A stretch of 48,172 bases of DNA from Bacteroidota bacterium (GTDB lineage Bacteria > Bacteroidota > Bacteroidia > Bacteroidales > B18-G4): the NCBI GenBank assembly GCA_018831055.1, contig JAHJRE010000122.1, positions 1 through 48,172 of the forward strand, read 5' to 3'. The translations under genes were made by a program, and so were the position numbers. Numbering within the stretch: the first letter of the stretch is position 1; each line of letters starts with the position of its first letter. This document shows positions 37,401 to 44,994 of the stretch, one piece after another. The notes under the pieces were generated by a model. The model was not told where the DNA came from and made no database searches. It saw only the letters and a program-made list of their open reading frames with translations.

Positions 37401-39159
37401 TCATATCCCTGTCTACCACAAGTTTCCCTGAATATAGTTTTCCTGTACTGTCATCGTCAATGGCTACCCAGACTTTAGCCTGGTGAAAAGGACTTTCCAG
37501 CGTAATAACTGTGTCGTTGGTTAAAAACACTTCACCGTGTGGTAAGCCGGGTTCAGGGATCCTGTAATGATAACCCATGGCATCCAAACGGTCAAAAAGA
37601 TAACCCAGTCTTTCCAGGAAAGAGTCATAATCCCTGCGCTTGGAGGAAGTCCACAGCACCTCCGATAACGCCGACATCCTGGGCAGGGCCATGTATTCAA
37701 GGTGGCTCCAGGTTGGGATGTATTCTGTCCAAAGGTTTCCCTGGCCACCCAGGATAAAGTTCGCCTCTTCTTCATTCAGTGCGGCAGGAACAGGATCAAA
37801 CCCGTAAACCTTTTCCAGGGGAGTAAACCCTCCGATAGCTTTGGGTTCCTGAGAAGGATCACCCTGGTAATAATCAAAATAACAGTGCGATGTCGGACTC
37901 ATCACCACATCATGTCCCTGCTGTGCGGCTTCAATACCGCCGCTGACACCGCGCCACGACATTACGGTGGCTTCCGGCGCCAAACCGCCCTCCAGGATCT
38001 CATCCCAGCCTATGATGCTCTTGCCTTTTCCATTCAGGTATTTCTCCATCCTCTTGATGAAGTAACTCTGCAATTCATGCTCATCGGCCAGTCTTTCTAC
38101 CCGTATCCTGCGCTGGCAATCAGGGCATTTTTCCCATCGGGCTTTCGGACACTCATCCCCACCGATATGGATGTATTTCCCGGGGAACAGTTCCGTCACT
38201 TCATCCAAAATCCCTTCCAGGAAGGTAAAAGTGCCTTCTTTACCGGCACAGTATACGTCTTCGTACACACCCCAGCGGTCGGTGACCTGGAACGGCCCGC
38301 CGGTACAGGAATATTCCGGGTAAGCGGCCAGGGCAGCCAGGCTGTGACCGGGCATTTCAATCTCCGGAACTATGGTTATGTACCGGCTTGATGCGTAATC
38401 AACAATATCCCTGACTTCATCCTGGGTATAATAACCCCCGTAACGGCTTCCGTCGCGGTTCTGTCTCCAGGCAGACACCTCAGCCAGCCGCGGGTATTTT
38501 TTTATCTCTATCCTCCATCCCTGGTCTTCGGTCAGGTGCCAGTGAAAGGTGTTCATCTTGTGCAAAGCCAGCAGGTCAATGAATTTCTTCACCGAGTCGG
38601 CCGGAAAGAAATGCCGGCCTACATCCAGGTGCATGCCGCGCCATTGGAACGCGGGCTTGTCGCGCACGAAGACACAGGGTAAGCGCAGGTCAGATCCTGC
38701 AAGACCACCCTTGCACTCTATCTCCGGAGGCATAAGCTGCAGCATGGTCTGAACCCCGTAAAAAAGCCCCCTGGCTGTGTTAGCCTGCAGGATTACATGG
38801 TTTCTTTTGATCTGCAGGAAATATCCTTCATCTCCCAGGAGGCTGTCGGCCCCCTGCAAAGAAAACAGAATATCATTACTGATACTCTTTACATTGGTAA
38901 CATCTTCTATGGCCAACTCTGTTCCCGTTGATGCAGCGATTTTTTCGGCAAAATAAACTGCCACCTCTTTAGACTCAGGCGCCAACCCATCATATAAAAT
39001 CCTCGTATCTCCGCTAAAATCAAAATATCCTTTATTATCCCAAACATTCCAGGGCTTGGGTATGATGTGGATCTTTTTTACATCGTTCCGGTTGCAGGAT
39101 GTAAAGGCCAACAGGATAATGATTGCCAGAGGGATGGAAATGCGGAAGGAGAGTTTCAT
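34435..39159 (-). CDS. GH20 beta-N-acetylhexosaminidase fused to GH92 alpha-mannosidase, lipoprotein
   Basis: A 1574-residue lipoprotein (signal peptide ending at C22, FTSC). Residues about 30-160 are the GH20 N-domain (IHIIPKPWNVW). The GH20 catalytic domain follows, with FHWHLTEDQGWRIEI and the catalytic pair D335-E336 in HIGGDECPKARW. A small chitobiase-C-like domain spans about 545-610. A GH92 domain begins at YVNPFIGTDGHGHTFPGATT (about residue 611) and contains FSMTHLSGTGVGDYGDF, NEPSHHMAYLY and GNEDCGQMSAWYVLSAMGLY (about residue 1220). A second chitobiase-C-like domain (KAFAVKEGLVPSKVVE) and a C-terminal F5/8-type (discoidin) module complete it. GH20 releases terminal GlcNAc; GH92 enzymes are calcium-dependent exo-alpha-mannosidases. 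Both active sites look intact. It is the last gene of the cluster, 132 bases after the glycosylasparaginase. Confidence 0.9.
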   Translation of the reverse strand: MKLSFRISIPLAIIILLAFTSCNRNDVKKIHIIPKPWNVWDNKGYFDFSGDTRILYDGLAPESKEVAVYFAEKIAASTGTELAIEDVTNVKSISNDILFSLQGADSLLGDEGYFLQIKRNHVILQANTARGLFYGVQTMLQLMPPEIECKGGLAGSDLRLPCVFVRDKPAFQWRGMHLDVGRHFFPADSVKKFIDLLALHKMNTFHWHLTEDQGWRIEIKKYPRLAEVSAWRQNRDGSRYGGYYTQDEVRDIVDYASSRYITIVPEIEMPGHSLAALAAYPEYSCTGGPFQVTDRWGVYEDVYCAGKEGTFTFLEGILDEVTELFPGKYIHIGGDECPKARWEKCPDCQRRIRVERLADEHELQSYFIKRMEKYLNGKGKSIIGWDEILEGGLAPEATVMSWRGVSGGIEAAQQGHDVVMSPTSHCYFDYYQGDPSQEPKAIGGFTPLEKVYGFDPVPAALNEEEANFILGGQGNLWTEYIPTWSHLEYMALPRMSALSEVLWTSSKRRDYDSFLERLGYLFDRLDAMGYHYRIPEPGLPHGEVFLTNDTVITLESPFHQAKVWVAIDDDSTGKLYSGKLVVDRDMTVRARTVMPDGRQSIEARTRFEVLNEYARYVNPFIGTDGHGHTFPGATTPFGMVQLSPDTRKDSWDGCSGYHYSDSTILGFSMTHLSGTGVGDYGDFRFMPGTGEVQIMPGSEEDPGSGYRSRFRHDTESASPGYYKVFLDDYGVSVELTATPRAGLQRYVFPKSGQSHVLIDLKEGVTSDKVIESEVRIVSDRAVEGFRRTRGWADDQYLYFYAEFSKAFKDFGIAESGEVKEGKDHAKGNDLKAYVSFSTDSSELIMVKTGISAVSAENARKNLMQEIPGFDFNKVRRDALVQWNDELGRISVSGGSEEERISFYTALYHSFIAPNLYSDVDGKYRGHDLQVHESKTGNIYTVFSLWDTFRALHPLFTIIQQERTNELINTMLDIYRTGGLLPVWELAANETWCMIGYHSIPVIADAYAKGIRGYDADLALRAMIRSAGQDHHGLKYLRQYGYIPAGKEGESVSKTLEYAYDDWCIAQMGQWLGKSGTYEEFIQRAQYYKNLYDPSTGFMRGKINGMFVEPFNPAEVNFMLTEANTWQYNFFVPQDVAGLMELMGGEEAFNRKLDEMFNAPQDLAGRQQADITGLIGQYAHGNEPSHHMAYLYNYSGQPWKTQELVRRIMKEMYTDKPDGLCGNEDCGQMSAWYVLSAMGLYAVVPGIPEYAIGSPLFDTVRINLENGKTFTLIAKGNGPGNPYIQSAVLNGILLEKCYITQEDIMDGGELILDMGKEPSTTWGVAPENRPHSAIRDFLITPVPFVKATGKTFTQSMEVSLGTILDGCTIYYTLDDSEPTTESMTYTSPFVITENTTLKAFAVKEGLVPSKVVEASFNKMPEGRSLEIRNPYNTQYTAGGDIALIDQLRGGDNFRTGFWQGYYGVDLEVILDLGKIQDIHVIGIGFLQDQKSWIFMPEEVSFYFSDDKNDFQAAGTVKNDVDEKYEGGIIKDFMLQGLNEQVRYIKIIARNRGVCPEWHVGAGNKAWIFADEIIVE

Positions 39160-39179
39160 AAGTGCGGGGTTTTTGGATA

Positions 39180-39217
39180 CGGATGAATTATTTTGTAAAT
39201 ATAAATAATTTCATCCG
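39180..39217. promoter_or_regulatory. Long AT-rich inverted repeat upstream of the GH20-GH92 gene
   Basis: CGGATGAATTATTT (39180-39193) and AAATAATTTCATCCG (39203-39217) form a stem of about 14 bp with one bulged base and a 9-base loop. It starts 20 bases upstream of the GH20-GH92 start, in the 132-base gap after the glycosylasparaginase gene. It has no T-run, so an operator, attenuator or processing site is more likely than a terminator. Confidence 0.5.
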
Positions 39218-39291
39218 ACTCGATATTCTTACATAACAAAGCAGTTTCTGATTATCAAACCGATTTACAGTGCTCATCGATAATCATTCCC

Positions 39292-40266
39292 TTATTCCAT
39301 ATAACACTCCGAATCCACAAGCCTGTTTTCACCATCCTGATAAACGGCAAAATCAAATCCCTTGTGGATCGAATAAGCAGCAAATGTACCATCTTTGCGC
39401 AAGGCGAGATAGCCAACCTGCATATTGGAAAGATCGGGATTCTGTTTAATGATCCTGGTTACGGCTTCTTTAACGGCTTCTTCCGGGGTAAGGCCATTAC
39501 GCATCAGCTCTACCACCAGGAAAGACCCCAGTGTCCGCATTACCAGCTCTCCATTGCCTGTAGCCACCGCTCCTCCCACTTCATTGTCGAGAAAAAGCCC
39601 TGCCCCGATAATGGGACTATCCCCTACCCTGCCATGCATCTTGAAACCCATTCCGCTTGTCGTACAAGCCCCGGCCATATTCCCTTGCCCGTCGATGGCC
39701 AGCATGCCGATGGTATCATGGTTCTCAATATTGATCACCGGCTGGTATTTGGCATCTATCAGCCACTCTTTCCAGACTTTTTCCATTTCAGGTGTCAGCA
39801 GGTTTACTTCCGGAAATCCATTTTCCCTGGCAAACTGCAGGGCACCTTCGCCGGCAAGCATCACATGGGGTGTTTTTTCCATCACCAGCCGGGCAACTGA
39901 AATGGGGTGTAATATGTTTTCCAGGAAACATACGGAGCCACAATTGCCATTTTCATCCATGATACACGCATCGAGGGTTACATGACCGTCGCGGTCGGGA
40001 TATCCCCCTATGCCAACACTGTGATTGTCAGGGTCGGCCTCGGTGACCATAACGCCCTTTTCTACGGCATCAAGGGCCCTGCCTCCGGCAGATAACACCT
40101 TCCAGGCTTCTTCATTGGCCTCCAACCCATGATTCCAGGTGGAGATCACAATAGGAGCTCCTTTGCTAACGGTTATTGGATTGGCCGATATCACCGGCTT
40201 CCGGAGTAAAGCGGCCCCGGCAAGCGCCATGGATGAACGTACAATAAATTTCCTTCTGTTGATCAT
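39292..40266 (-). CDS. N4-(beta-N-acetylglucosaminyl)-L-asparaginase (glycosylasparaginase), Tat-exported
   Basis: A 324-residue Ntn-hydrolase precursor that cleaves the bond between GlcNAc and asparagine, the last linkage of an N-glycan. The N-terminus has a twin-arginine signal (INRRKFIVRSSMALAGAA), so export is probably in the folded state. Autocleavage would occur before T185 in NHDTIGMLAIDGQGN, making T185 the new N-terminal nucleophile of the beta chain. Further family text is ACTTSGMGFKMHGRVGDSP, GAGLFLDNEVGGAVATGNGE and the early WNHGLEANEEAW. Layout matches the Flavobacterium enzyme. It begins 6 bases after the sugar permease gene, so the two are cotranscribed. Confidence 0.92.
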   Translation of the reverse strand: MINRRKFIVRSSMALAGAALLRKPVISANPITVSKGAPIVISTWNHGLEANEEAWKVLSAGGRALDAVEKGVMVTEADPDNHSVGIGGYPDRDGHVTLDACIMDENGNCGSVCFLENILHPISVARLVMEKTPHVMLAGEGALQFARENGFPEVNLLTPEMEKVWKEWLIDAKYQPVINIENHDTIGMLAIDGQGNMAGACTTSGMGFKMHGRVGDSPIIGAGLFLDNEVGGAVATGNGELVMRTLGSFLVVELMRNGLTPEEAVKEAVTRIIKQNPDLSNMQVGYLALRKDGTFAAYSIHKGFDFAVYQDGENRLVDSECYME

Positions 40267-40272
40267 GATGGT

Positions 40273-41445
40273 CTAATTGATGCGTAAATTCCTGAACCCC
40301 ACATACAAGATATAGCCGATACAGGCCAGTGGAACAATGAAACTAAACAATACAGAGGTGACCTCCGATAACCCGTTCATCAGCAAGGGTACCAGTGCAC
40401 CCCCCACAATGGCCGTTACCATAAGTCCTGAAAGCTCATTGCTGCGCTCCGGTAAACGTTCGATGGTGATAGAAAAAATCAAGGGGAAAACATTGGCAAA
40501 TCCCAACCCTGTGATGAAAAAACCACTCACAGAAAGGCTTTCATTGCCGGTGAAGATACCCAGTATCCCCAGGATGCTGATCAATGCCGTGATAAGCAGA
40601 AAGGTTTTCGGTTTCAGCCAGTTCAGGATCAAACCACCGGAAAACCGGCCAATGACCAGCGCTGTAAAAAACAATCCGGTACCGAGTAATCCCTTTTCAG
40701 CTATGTTGATGCCAAACTGCTCTTCCAGATAAAGAGGAATGCCCTGACTAACAGACACCTCAGCGCCAACATATAAAAATATCCCCGTCACCATCAACAA
40801 TACATATGGATTTTTAAACAGCAACTCCATGCAGCTTTTAAAAGAGGCATGGGGAGCTTCCTCGTGCCGCTTTTCATTCACCCTGCTCAACGCCAATAAA
40901 ACGATGGTCAGCAAGATAAAAGAACTGTAAATCGGGAAAAGGATCTTCCAGTCGAGACCGAAATAGCTTACCGCTAATGGTGGAATCACCGCGCCCGACA
41001 AAGAACCTATGGCCTTGACAAACTGACCAAGCGACAGATTCCTTGAATATTTTCCTTCCGGTGAGACATCCCGCATGATGGGATTGCCGGCCACCTGAAG
41101 AGTGGCTGCACCGGTGCCCAGGAGAAAAATGGTCACTATAAATACCTCAAACGAATTCAAACTGCCAAATACAGGTATAATCAATCCTAAAAGCGCAATA
41201 ACCAGTCCCAGCATCAATACGAACTTCTTGCCTTTCCTGTCCTGGAATATCCCCATAGGTATCGACAATATCCCGAACATGATAAATCCGAAAAATGTGA
41301 TAAATCCGGCGGTAAAATTCGAGAGCGCAAACTCTTCACGGGCCAGTCCGACAAAAGGACCCACAGCATCACCAAAACCCATGCACAGAAAAGAAAGAAA
41401 GACCGGGACGGTGGCAAACTGAAATTGATTTTTACTTGTTGTCAT
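40273..41445 (-). CDS. Sugar MFS permease, FucP/NagP-like
   Basis: A 390-residue inner-membrane protein with about 12 hydrophobic segments and major-facilitator text: FLSFLCMGFGDAVGPFVGLA, GILSIPMGIFQDRKGKK (the loop 2-3 motif), AATLQVAGNPIMRDVSPEGK, and a second half beginning near KNPYVLLMVTGIFLYVGAEV. The AGNP sequence and overall pattern fit the fucose/glucose/GlcNAc proton symporters (FHS family). Its position directly before a glycosylasparaginase and with hexosaminidase and mannosidase genes suggests GlcNAc or mannose as cargo. This is inference; the residues do not define the sugar. Confidence 0.87.
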   Translation of the reverse strand: MTTSKNQFQFATVPVFLSFLCMGFGDAVGPFVGLAREEFALSNFTAGFITFFGFIMFGILSIPMGIFQDRKGKKFVLMLGLVIALLGLIIPVFGSLNSFEVFIVTIFLLGTGAATLQVAGNPIMRDVSPEGKYSRNLSLGQFVKAIGSLSGAVIPPLAVSYFGLDWKILFPIYSSFILLTIVLLALSRVNEKRHEEAPHASFKSCMELLFKNPYVLLMVTGIFLYVGAEVSVSQGIPLYLEEQFGINIAEKGLLGTGLFFTALVIGRFSGGLILNWLKPKTFLLITALISILGILGIFTGNESLSVSGFFITGLGFANVFPLIFSITIERLPERSNELSGLMVTAIVGGALVPLLMNGLSEVTSVLFSFIVPLACIGYILYVGFRNLRIN

Positions 41446-41514
41446 TGTTCATTTTTTAAACCACACAGAAGAGAGGACTTTCCTTTGCCTTCTCATCCCC
41501 ATGGTATGTTAAAT

Positions 41515-42396
41515 TCAGTTGATTATTATAAATACGGGCTTGTGGTCAGAGATAAAAATCTCTCCCGGCATATTCCCGATTACCCTGTAATCTGAAACAT
41601 TAAAATCTTTCGAAACAAAGATAAAATCAATCAGCGCGTCATTTTCCGGTTTATTGTCAAAGCCGGTGAATGTCGGCAATTCACTTTCTCCGGAACTATG
41701 CGCCATCCTGGAATCCCTCAGGGGGGTACCCAAAATGAGTATTTCCTGATATGGGGTTGTTCCGGGTGAAGTATTGAAGTCGCCGGTTAATATGACCGGC
41801 AATCCTGCGGCCTGCTCCCGGAGACTGTCCTTGATCATTCGGGCACTGTTCAGCCTCGCGGTCTCTCCCACATGATCAAAATGCGTATTGCATACAAAGC
41901 AGCGTTTTCCATCCTGCTTATTTTCCAGGATGGCCCATGTCACTATCCTTTCACAGGCAGCATCCCAGCCCTTGCTTCCGGCAACATGAGGGGTTGCGGA
42001 AAGCCAGTAGTGTCCGTTTTCAAGCATCGTGAATTTATCCTTCAAATAAAGGATAGGAGCATATTCCCCTTTCTCCATGCCATCCAGCCTGCCAACACCA
42101 ACATAATCATAATCCGGCAAGGCTTCCAGGATATCGTTTAACTGCTTGTGCAAAACCTCCTGCAAACCGGCTATATCAGGCTGATAATCCGAAATAACAT
42201 TGCAAACCAAATCTTTCCTGGCTTGCCAGTCATTGGGCTTATCATCCGGGTTATCATAACGTATATTAAAACTTATAACCCTCAATTCCCCGGCTTCCTG
42301 GGAGAATAACCCTGATGCCAGTAAAATAAAGAAGATCATGTGCAAGCACCGTGACCCTATCCCTCTGTTGAAAAAAATCAATGCCCTGTTTCCCAT
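41515..42396 (-). CDS. Secreted endonuclease/exonuclease/phosphatase (EEP) superfamily enzyme
   Basis: A 293-residue protein with an N-terminal hydrophobic export segment (MIFFILLASGLFSQ) and the EEP fold: VISFNIRYDNPDD, GLQEVLHKQ (metal-binding glutamate), CNTHFDHVGETARLNSA (catalytic histidine region), VILTGDFNTSPGTTPY (aspartate/asparagine pair) and ISDHKPVFI (final aspartate-histidine). All key residues are present. EEP proteins cleave phosphodiesters or phosphomonoesters in nucleic acids, lipids or sugars. The gene overlaps the end of the beta-mannosidase gene by 19 bases; an alternative start at 42339 would remove the overlap. In a glycosidase operon a phosphosugar substrate is plausible but unproven. 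Confidence 0.88.
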   Translation of the reverse strand: MGNRALIFFNRGIGSRCLHMIFFILLASGLFSQEAGELRVISFNIRYDNPDDKPNDWQARKDLVCNVISDYQPDIAGLQEVLHKQLNDILEALPDYDYVGVGRLDGMEKGEYAPILYLKDKFTMLENGHYWLSATPHVAGSKGWDAACERIVTWAILENKQDGKRCFVCNTHFDHVGETARLNSARMIKDSLREQAAGLPVILTGDFNTSPGTTPYQEILILGTPLRDSRMAHSSGESELPTFTGFDNKPENDALIDFIFVSKDFNVSDYRVIGNMPGEIFISDHKPVFIIIN

Positions 42397-44906
42397 AACG
42401 ATCTTACCTCTGGTTTTTGAATGTCAAACTGAATATTTCCCTTGGTAAATGCCGATATTTCAATGGTATCACCCGGCAGGAGGTCAAAATAATTCCTGTC
42501 AAACCATACATCCTCACCCGGGTAACTCAGGTGAACATAACGGGCCGGCTTTTCACTGGAGATCAGTATCCTTATCACTTTATCATCCTTTGCAACCTGC
42601 AACCTGAAACCTGGTTCCCTCAAAGATATATTTTTAGCAACAGTAAAGTAATGTATTGCATTGTACTCATCTCCTGCGGCATCAAGCGTGGCTTCCAGTA
42701 TCGCCTTTCCCTCGCCTCCGGCCATTTTTACCATTCCACTTCTGCTTCCTGACCAGATCAGATCAGAACCCGGCTTAACCTGTATATCTCTTTTACTTTC
42801 TTCATAAAGCTTTCCATCGGTATCAAAGAGTTTTATTTCCAGGATGGCGGAAAAGGGCTGATAAACGTCTGAAACAGAATATACAAGCACACTATCTCCC
42901 TTTTCTTCGAATACCAGGATACTTTCCCTGTAGGCTTTTTCCACAAAGTACTGCAAGGCTTTCCAGCGGCCAAAATAATCCCTTCCCGACCAGGAAATCA
43001 CCGGCCAGGTATCGTTCAACTGCCAGTACAAGGTTCCCATGCAACGGGGCATGGCTTTGCGATGTGCTTCCAGGGCTATGCGTATGCCTTCCGCCTGCAG
43101 GATCTGGCTCACATAAACATAATCTTCAAAGCTCTCCGGAACTTCAAACCATCGTTCCATATATTTATCAATCAGCTCAAAGCCTCTCGGGTGCTTTTGA
43201 TGTACTGCCATTACTTCCGAATCCAGCGTTTTGTCCTCCGGTCCGGCAAATGCCTCAATGGTTTGTATATCAGGAAACCCCTGGAAACCATATTCGCTCA
43301 TGAACCTCCCGGTCTTCTCACGGTAAGTCTCAAAAGGGGCTTCCCCCCACCAAACACCCCAGTAATGCGAGTCTCCCTCGGTGTAGGCAATGTCGCGGCC
43401 CCATCCATGCCTGGGTGAAGAGGGATGATATGGCCTCCCGGGATCCAACCGATCCAGCAGACCGGGCAGAATATCATGGAACAGTTCTGTATATGCCTTC
43501 CAGACCGCAGCAGAATCAGCCGGTGAATATCCCAGTTGCTGCTGCCAGCCCCAGTTGTGCCATCCTTCATCAACTTCATTGTTGCCGCACCAGATCACAA
43601 CCGAGGGATGGTTGCGTAAACGGATCACCTGCTCCTCAGCTTCAACCCGCGCATTTTCCAGGAATCCGGCATTCCCGGGATACATATTACAGGCATACAT
43701 GAAATCCTGCCATACCATGATCCCGTATTCATCACATAAATCATAAAATATATCACTCTCGTAAATACCTCCGCCCCAAACCCTTAACATATTCATGTGG
43801 CAGGCGTGGGCATCCAGGATTAAATCCCTGTATTCCTCCTCCGTTACCCGGGTGGTAAAATGATCCATGGGAATATAATTGGCTCCTTTGATAAAAACAG
43901 GCAAGCCGTTGATCCTGAAATAAAAACTTTCACCGAACTCATCTTTTTCCGTGACGAGTTCGGCTGTTCGCAAGCCTATCCTGTCGTCCCGGAAATCCTC
44001 CCGGAGACCGTCGTCGACACTGCATCTCAATGAGTATAATTCAGGACTGCCCATTCCATTGGGCCACCACAAACGTGGATTATCAATGGTGAAACCGAAC
44101 CTGATTTTCTGAATGCCTTTTTCAAGGGAAATTACTTCCTGTGCATATTGCACCCCATTTCCCTTGTCTTTGATGCATATTCTGCATTTCCCCTTGCCGT
44201 CCGAAATGAGCGTAACCCTTGCGCTGATAAAGGCTCTGTCATCGTCAAGGGAATCCACGGTATATGAAACATCATCCAAACGCCACGATTCCCAGGCCTC
44301 CAGGTAAACCGGTTTCCATATGCCGGAGGTAGCCAGTTCCGGCCCCCAGTCCCAGCCAAAATGATAGGGCGCTTTGCGCAGATAGGCCCGGGGATCCGGC
44401 AAGGGTATGCTTGCGGTATCGGCTGCATGATGAATAAATTCCACCGGGGAGTAAAACATCAGGCGGAGAGTGTTGGAACCGGGATTCAGCATGTTTGCTG
44501 CATCCAGTCTCCACTGACGGAACATATTATCCGCTGCTAAAACCCGTGTATCGTTCAGGTAAACATCGCAGCGGGTGTCCAATCCTTCAAAAACAAGGTC
44601 GATATGCGAATTATTCAGGATGTCACCAGCCAGATTGAAGGTATCATAGTAAATCCAATCGTGTTCGCCTATCCATTGGACTTTTTTTTCGTTATCGCCA
44701 TAAAAAGGATCCGGAATGATCCCGGCTTTCATCAGATCGGTATGAACAAAACCGGGAACCTCTGCCGGGCAGGTGGCCAGGGTATCGGACGCACTGACAT
44801 ACCAGCCCGTGTTGAGATCCTGCCTGATAAGTGCCGGTTTCCTGGAAGAACAGGACCCAAGAAGAAGTCCCGTCAAAGCAATAAAAAACAGTGAATAGCT
44901 TTTCAC
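42378..44906 (-). CDS. GH2 beta-mannosidase, lipoprotein
   Basis: An 842-residue exo-glycosidase removing terminal beta-linked mannose, such as the core Man-beta-1,4-GlcNAc of N-glycans. The lipoprotein signal ends at C19 (LLLGSC). It has a jelly-roll sugar-binding domain (WIYYDTFNLAG, FEGLDTRCDVYLND), an immunoglobulin-like domain, and a TIM barrel with acid/base E444 in VIWCGNNEVDEGW and nucleophile E538 in MSEYGFQGFPD. RAYLRKAPYHFGWDWGPEL and LYWQLNDTWPVISW are typical of beta-mannosidases rather than other GH2 enzymes. The C-terminal beta domain is present. It is the first gene of the minus-strand cluster; its promoter should lie in the 88-base divergent gap with mutS2, but no TAnnTTTG is evident there on the minus strand. 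Confidence 0.92.
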   Translation of the reverse strand: MKSYSLFFIALTGLLLGSCSSRKPALIRQDLNTGWYVSASDTLATCPAEVPGFVHTDLMKAGIIPDPFYGDNEKKVQWIGEHDWIYYDTFNLAGDILNNSHIDLVFEGLDTRCDVYLNDTRVLAADNMFRQWRLDAANMLNPGSNTLRLMFYSPVEFIHHAADTASIPLPDPRAYLRKAPYHFGWDWGPELATSGIWKPVYLEAWESWRLDDVSYTVDSLDDDRAFISARVTLISDGKGKCRICIKDKGNGVQYAQEVISLEKGIQKIRFGFTIDNPRLWWPNGMGSPELYSLRCSVDDGLREDFRDDRIGLRTAELVTEKDEFGESFYFRINGLPVFIKGANYIPMDHFTTRVTEEEYRDLILDAHACHMNMLRVWGGGIYESDIFYDLCDEYGIMVWQDFMYACNMYPGNAGFLENARVEAEEQVIRLRNHPSVVIWCGNNEVDEGWHNWGWQQQLGYSPADSAAVWKAYTELFHDILPGLLDRLDPGRPYHPSSPRHGWGRDIAYTEGDSHYWGVWWGEAPFETYREKTGRFMSEYGFQGFPDIQTIEAFAGPEDKTLDSEVMAVHQKHPRGFELIDKYMERWFEVPESFEDYVYVSQILQAEGIRIALEAHRKAMPRCMGTLYWQLNDTWPVISWSGRDYFGRWKALQYFVEKAYRESILVFEEKGDSVLVYSVSDVYQPFSAILEIKLFDTDGKLYEESKRDIQVKPGSDLIWSGSRSGMVKMAGGEGKAILEATLDAAGDEYNAIHYFTVAKNISLREPGFRLQVAKDDKVIRILISSEKPARYVHLSYPGEDVWFDRNYFDLLPGDTIEISAFTKGNIQFDIQKPEVRSLWETGH

Positions 44907-44982
44907 AACAGCCCGGTTTTATTCCGTGCTAATTTATAGAAAAAACGGCAGCCAGGCATCCTTGTCCTTCCTTCATTATTCG

Positions 44983-44990
44983 TAATTTTG
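44983..44990 (+). promoter_or_regulatory. -7 promoter element TAATTTTG at the start of mutS2
   Basis: TAATTTTG matches TAnnTTTG but ends only 4 bases before the mutS2 ATG. If used with normal spacing, transcription would start at or beside the ATG, giving a leaderless or nearly leaderless mRNA. Confidence 0.4.
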
Positions 44991-44994
44991 TTTT

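Noticed and set aside
37702-38391. 229-residue plus-strand open frame
   Set aside because: It is antisense to the GH20 catalytic domain, whose motifs are clear on the minus strand. Its own sequence shows no domain or start context.
39364-39985. Two long plus-strand frames opposite the glycosylasparaginase
   Set aside because: The minus-strand gene has the catalytic threonine region and a Tat signal. The plus-strand frames show no recognisable protein features.
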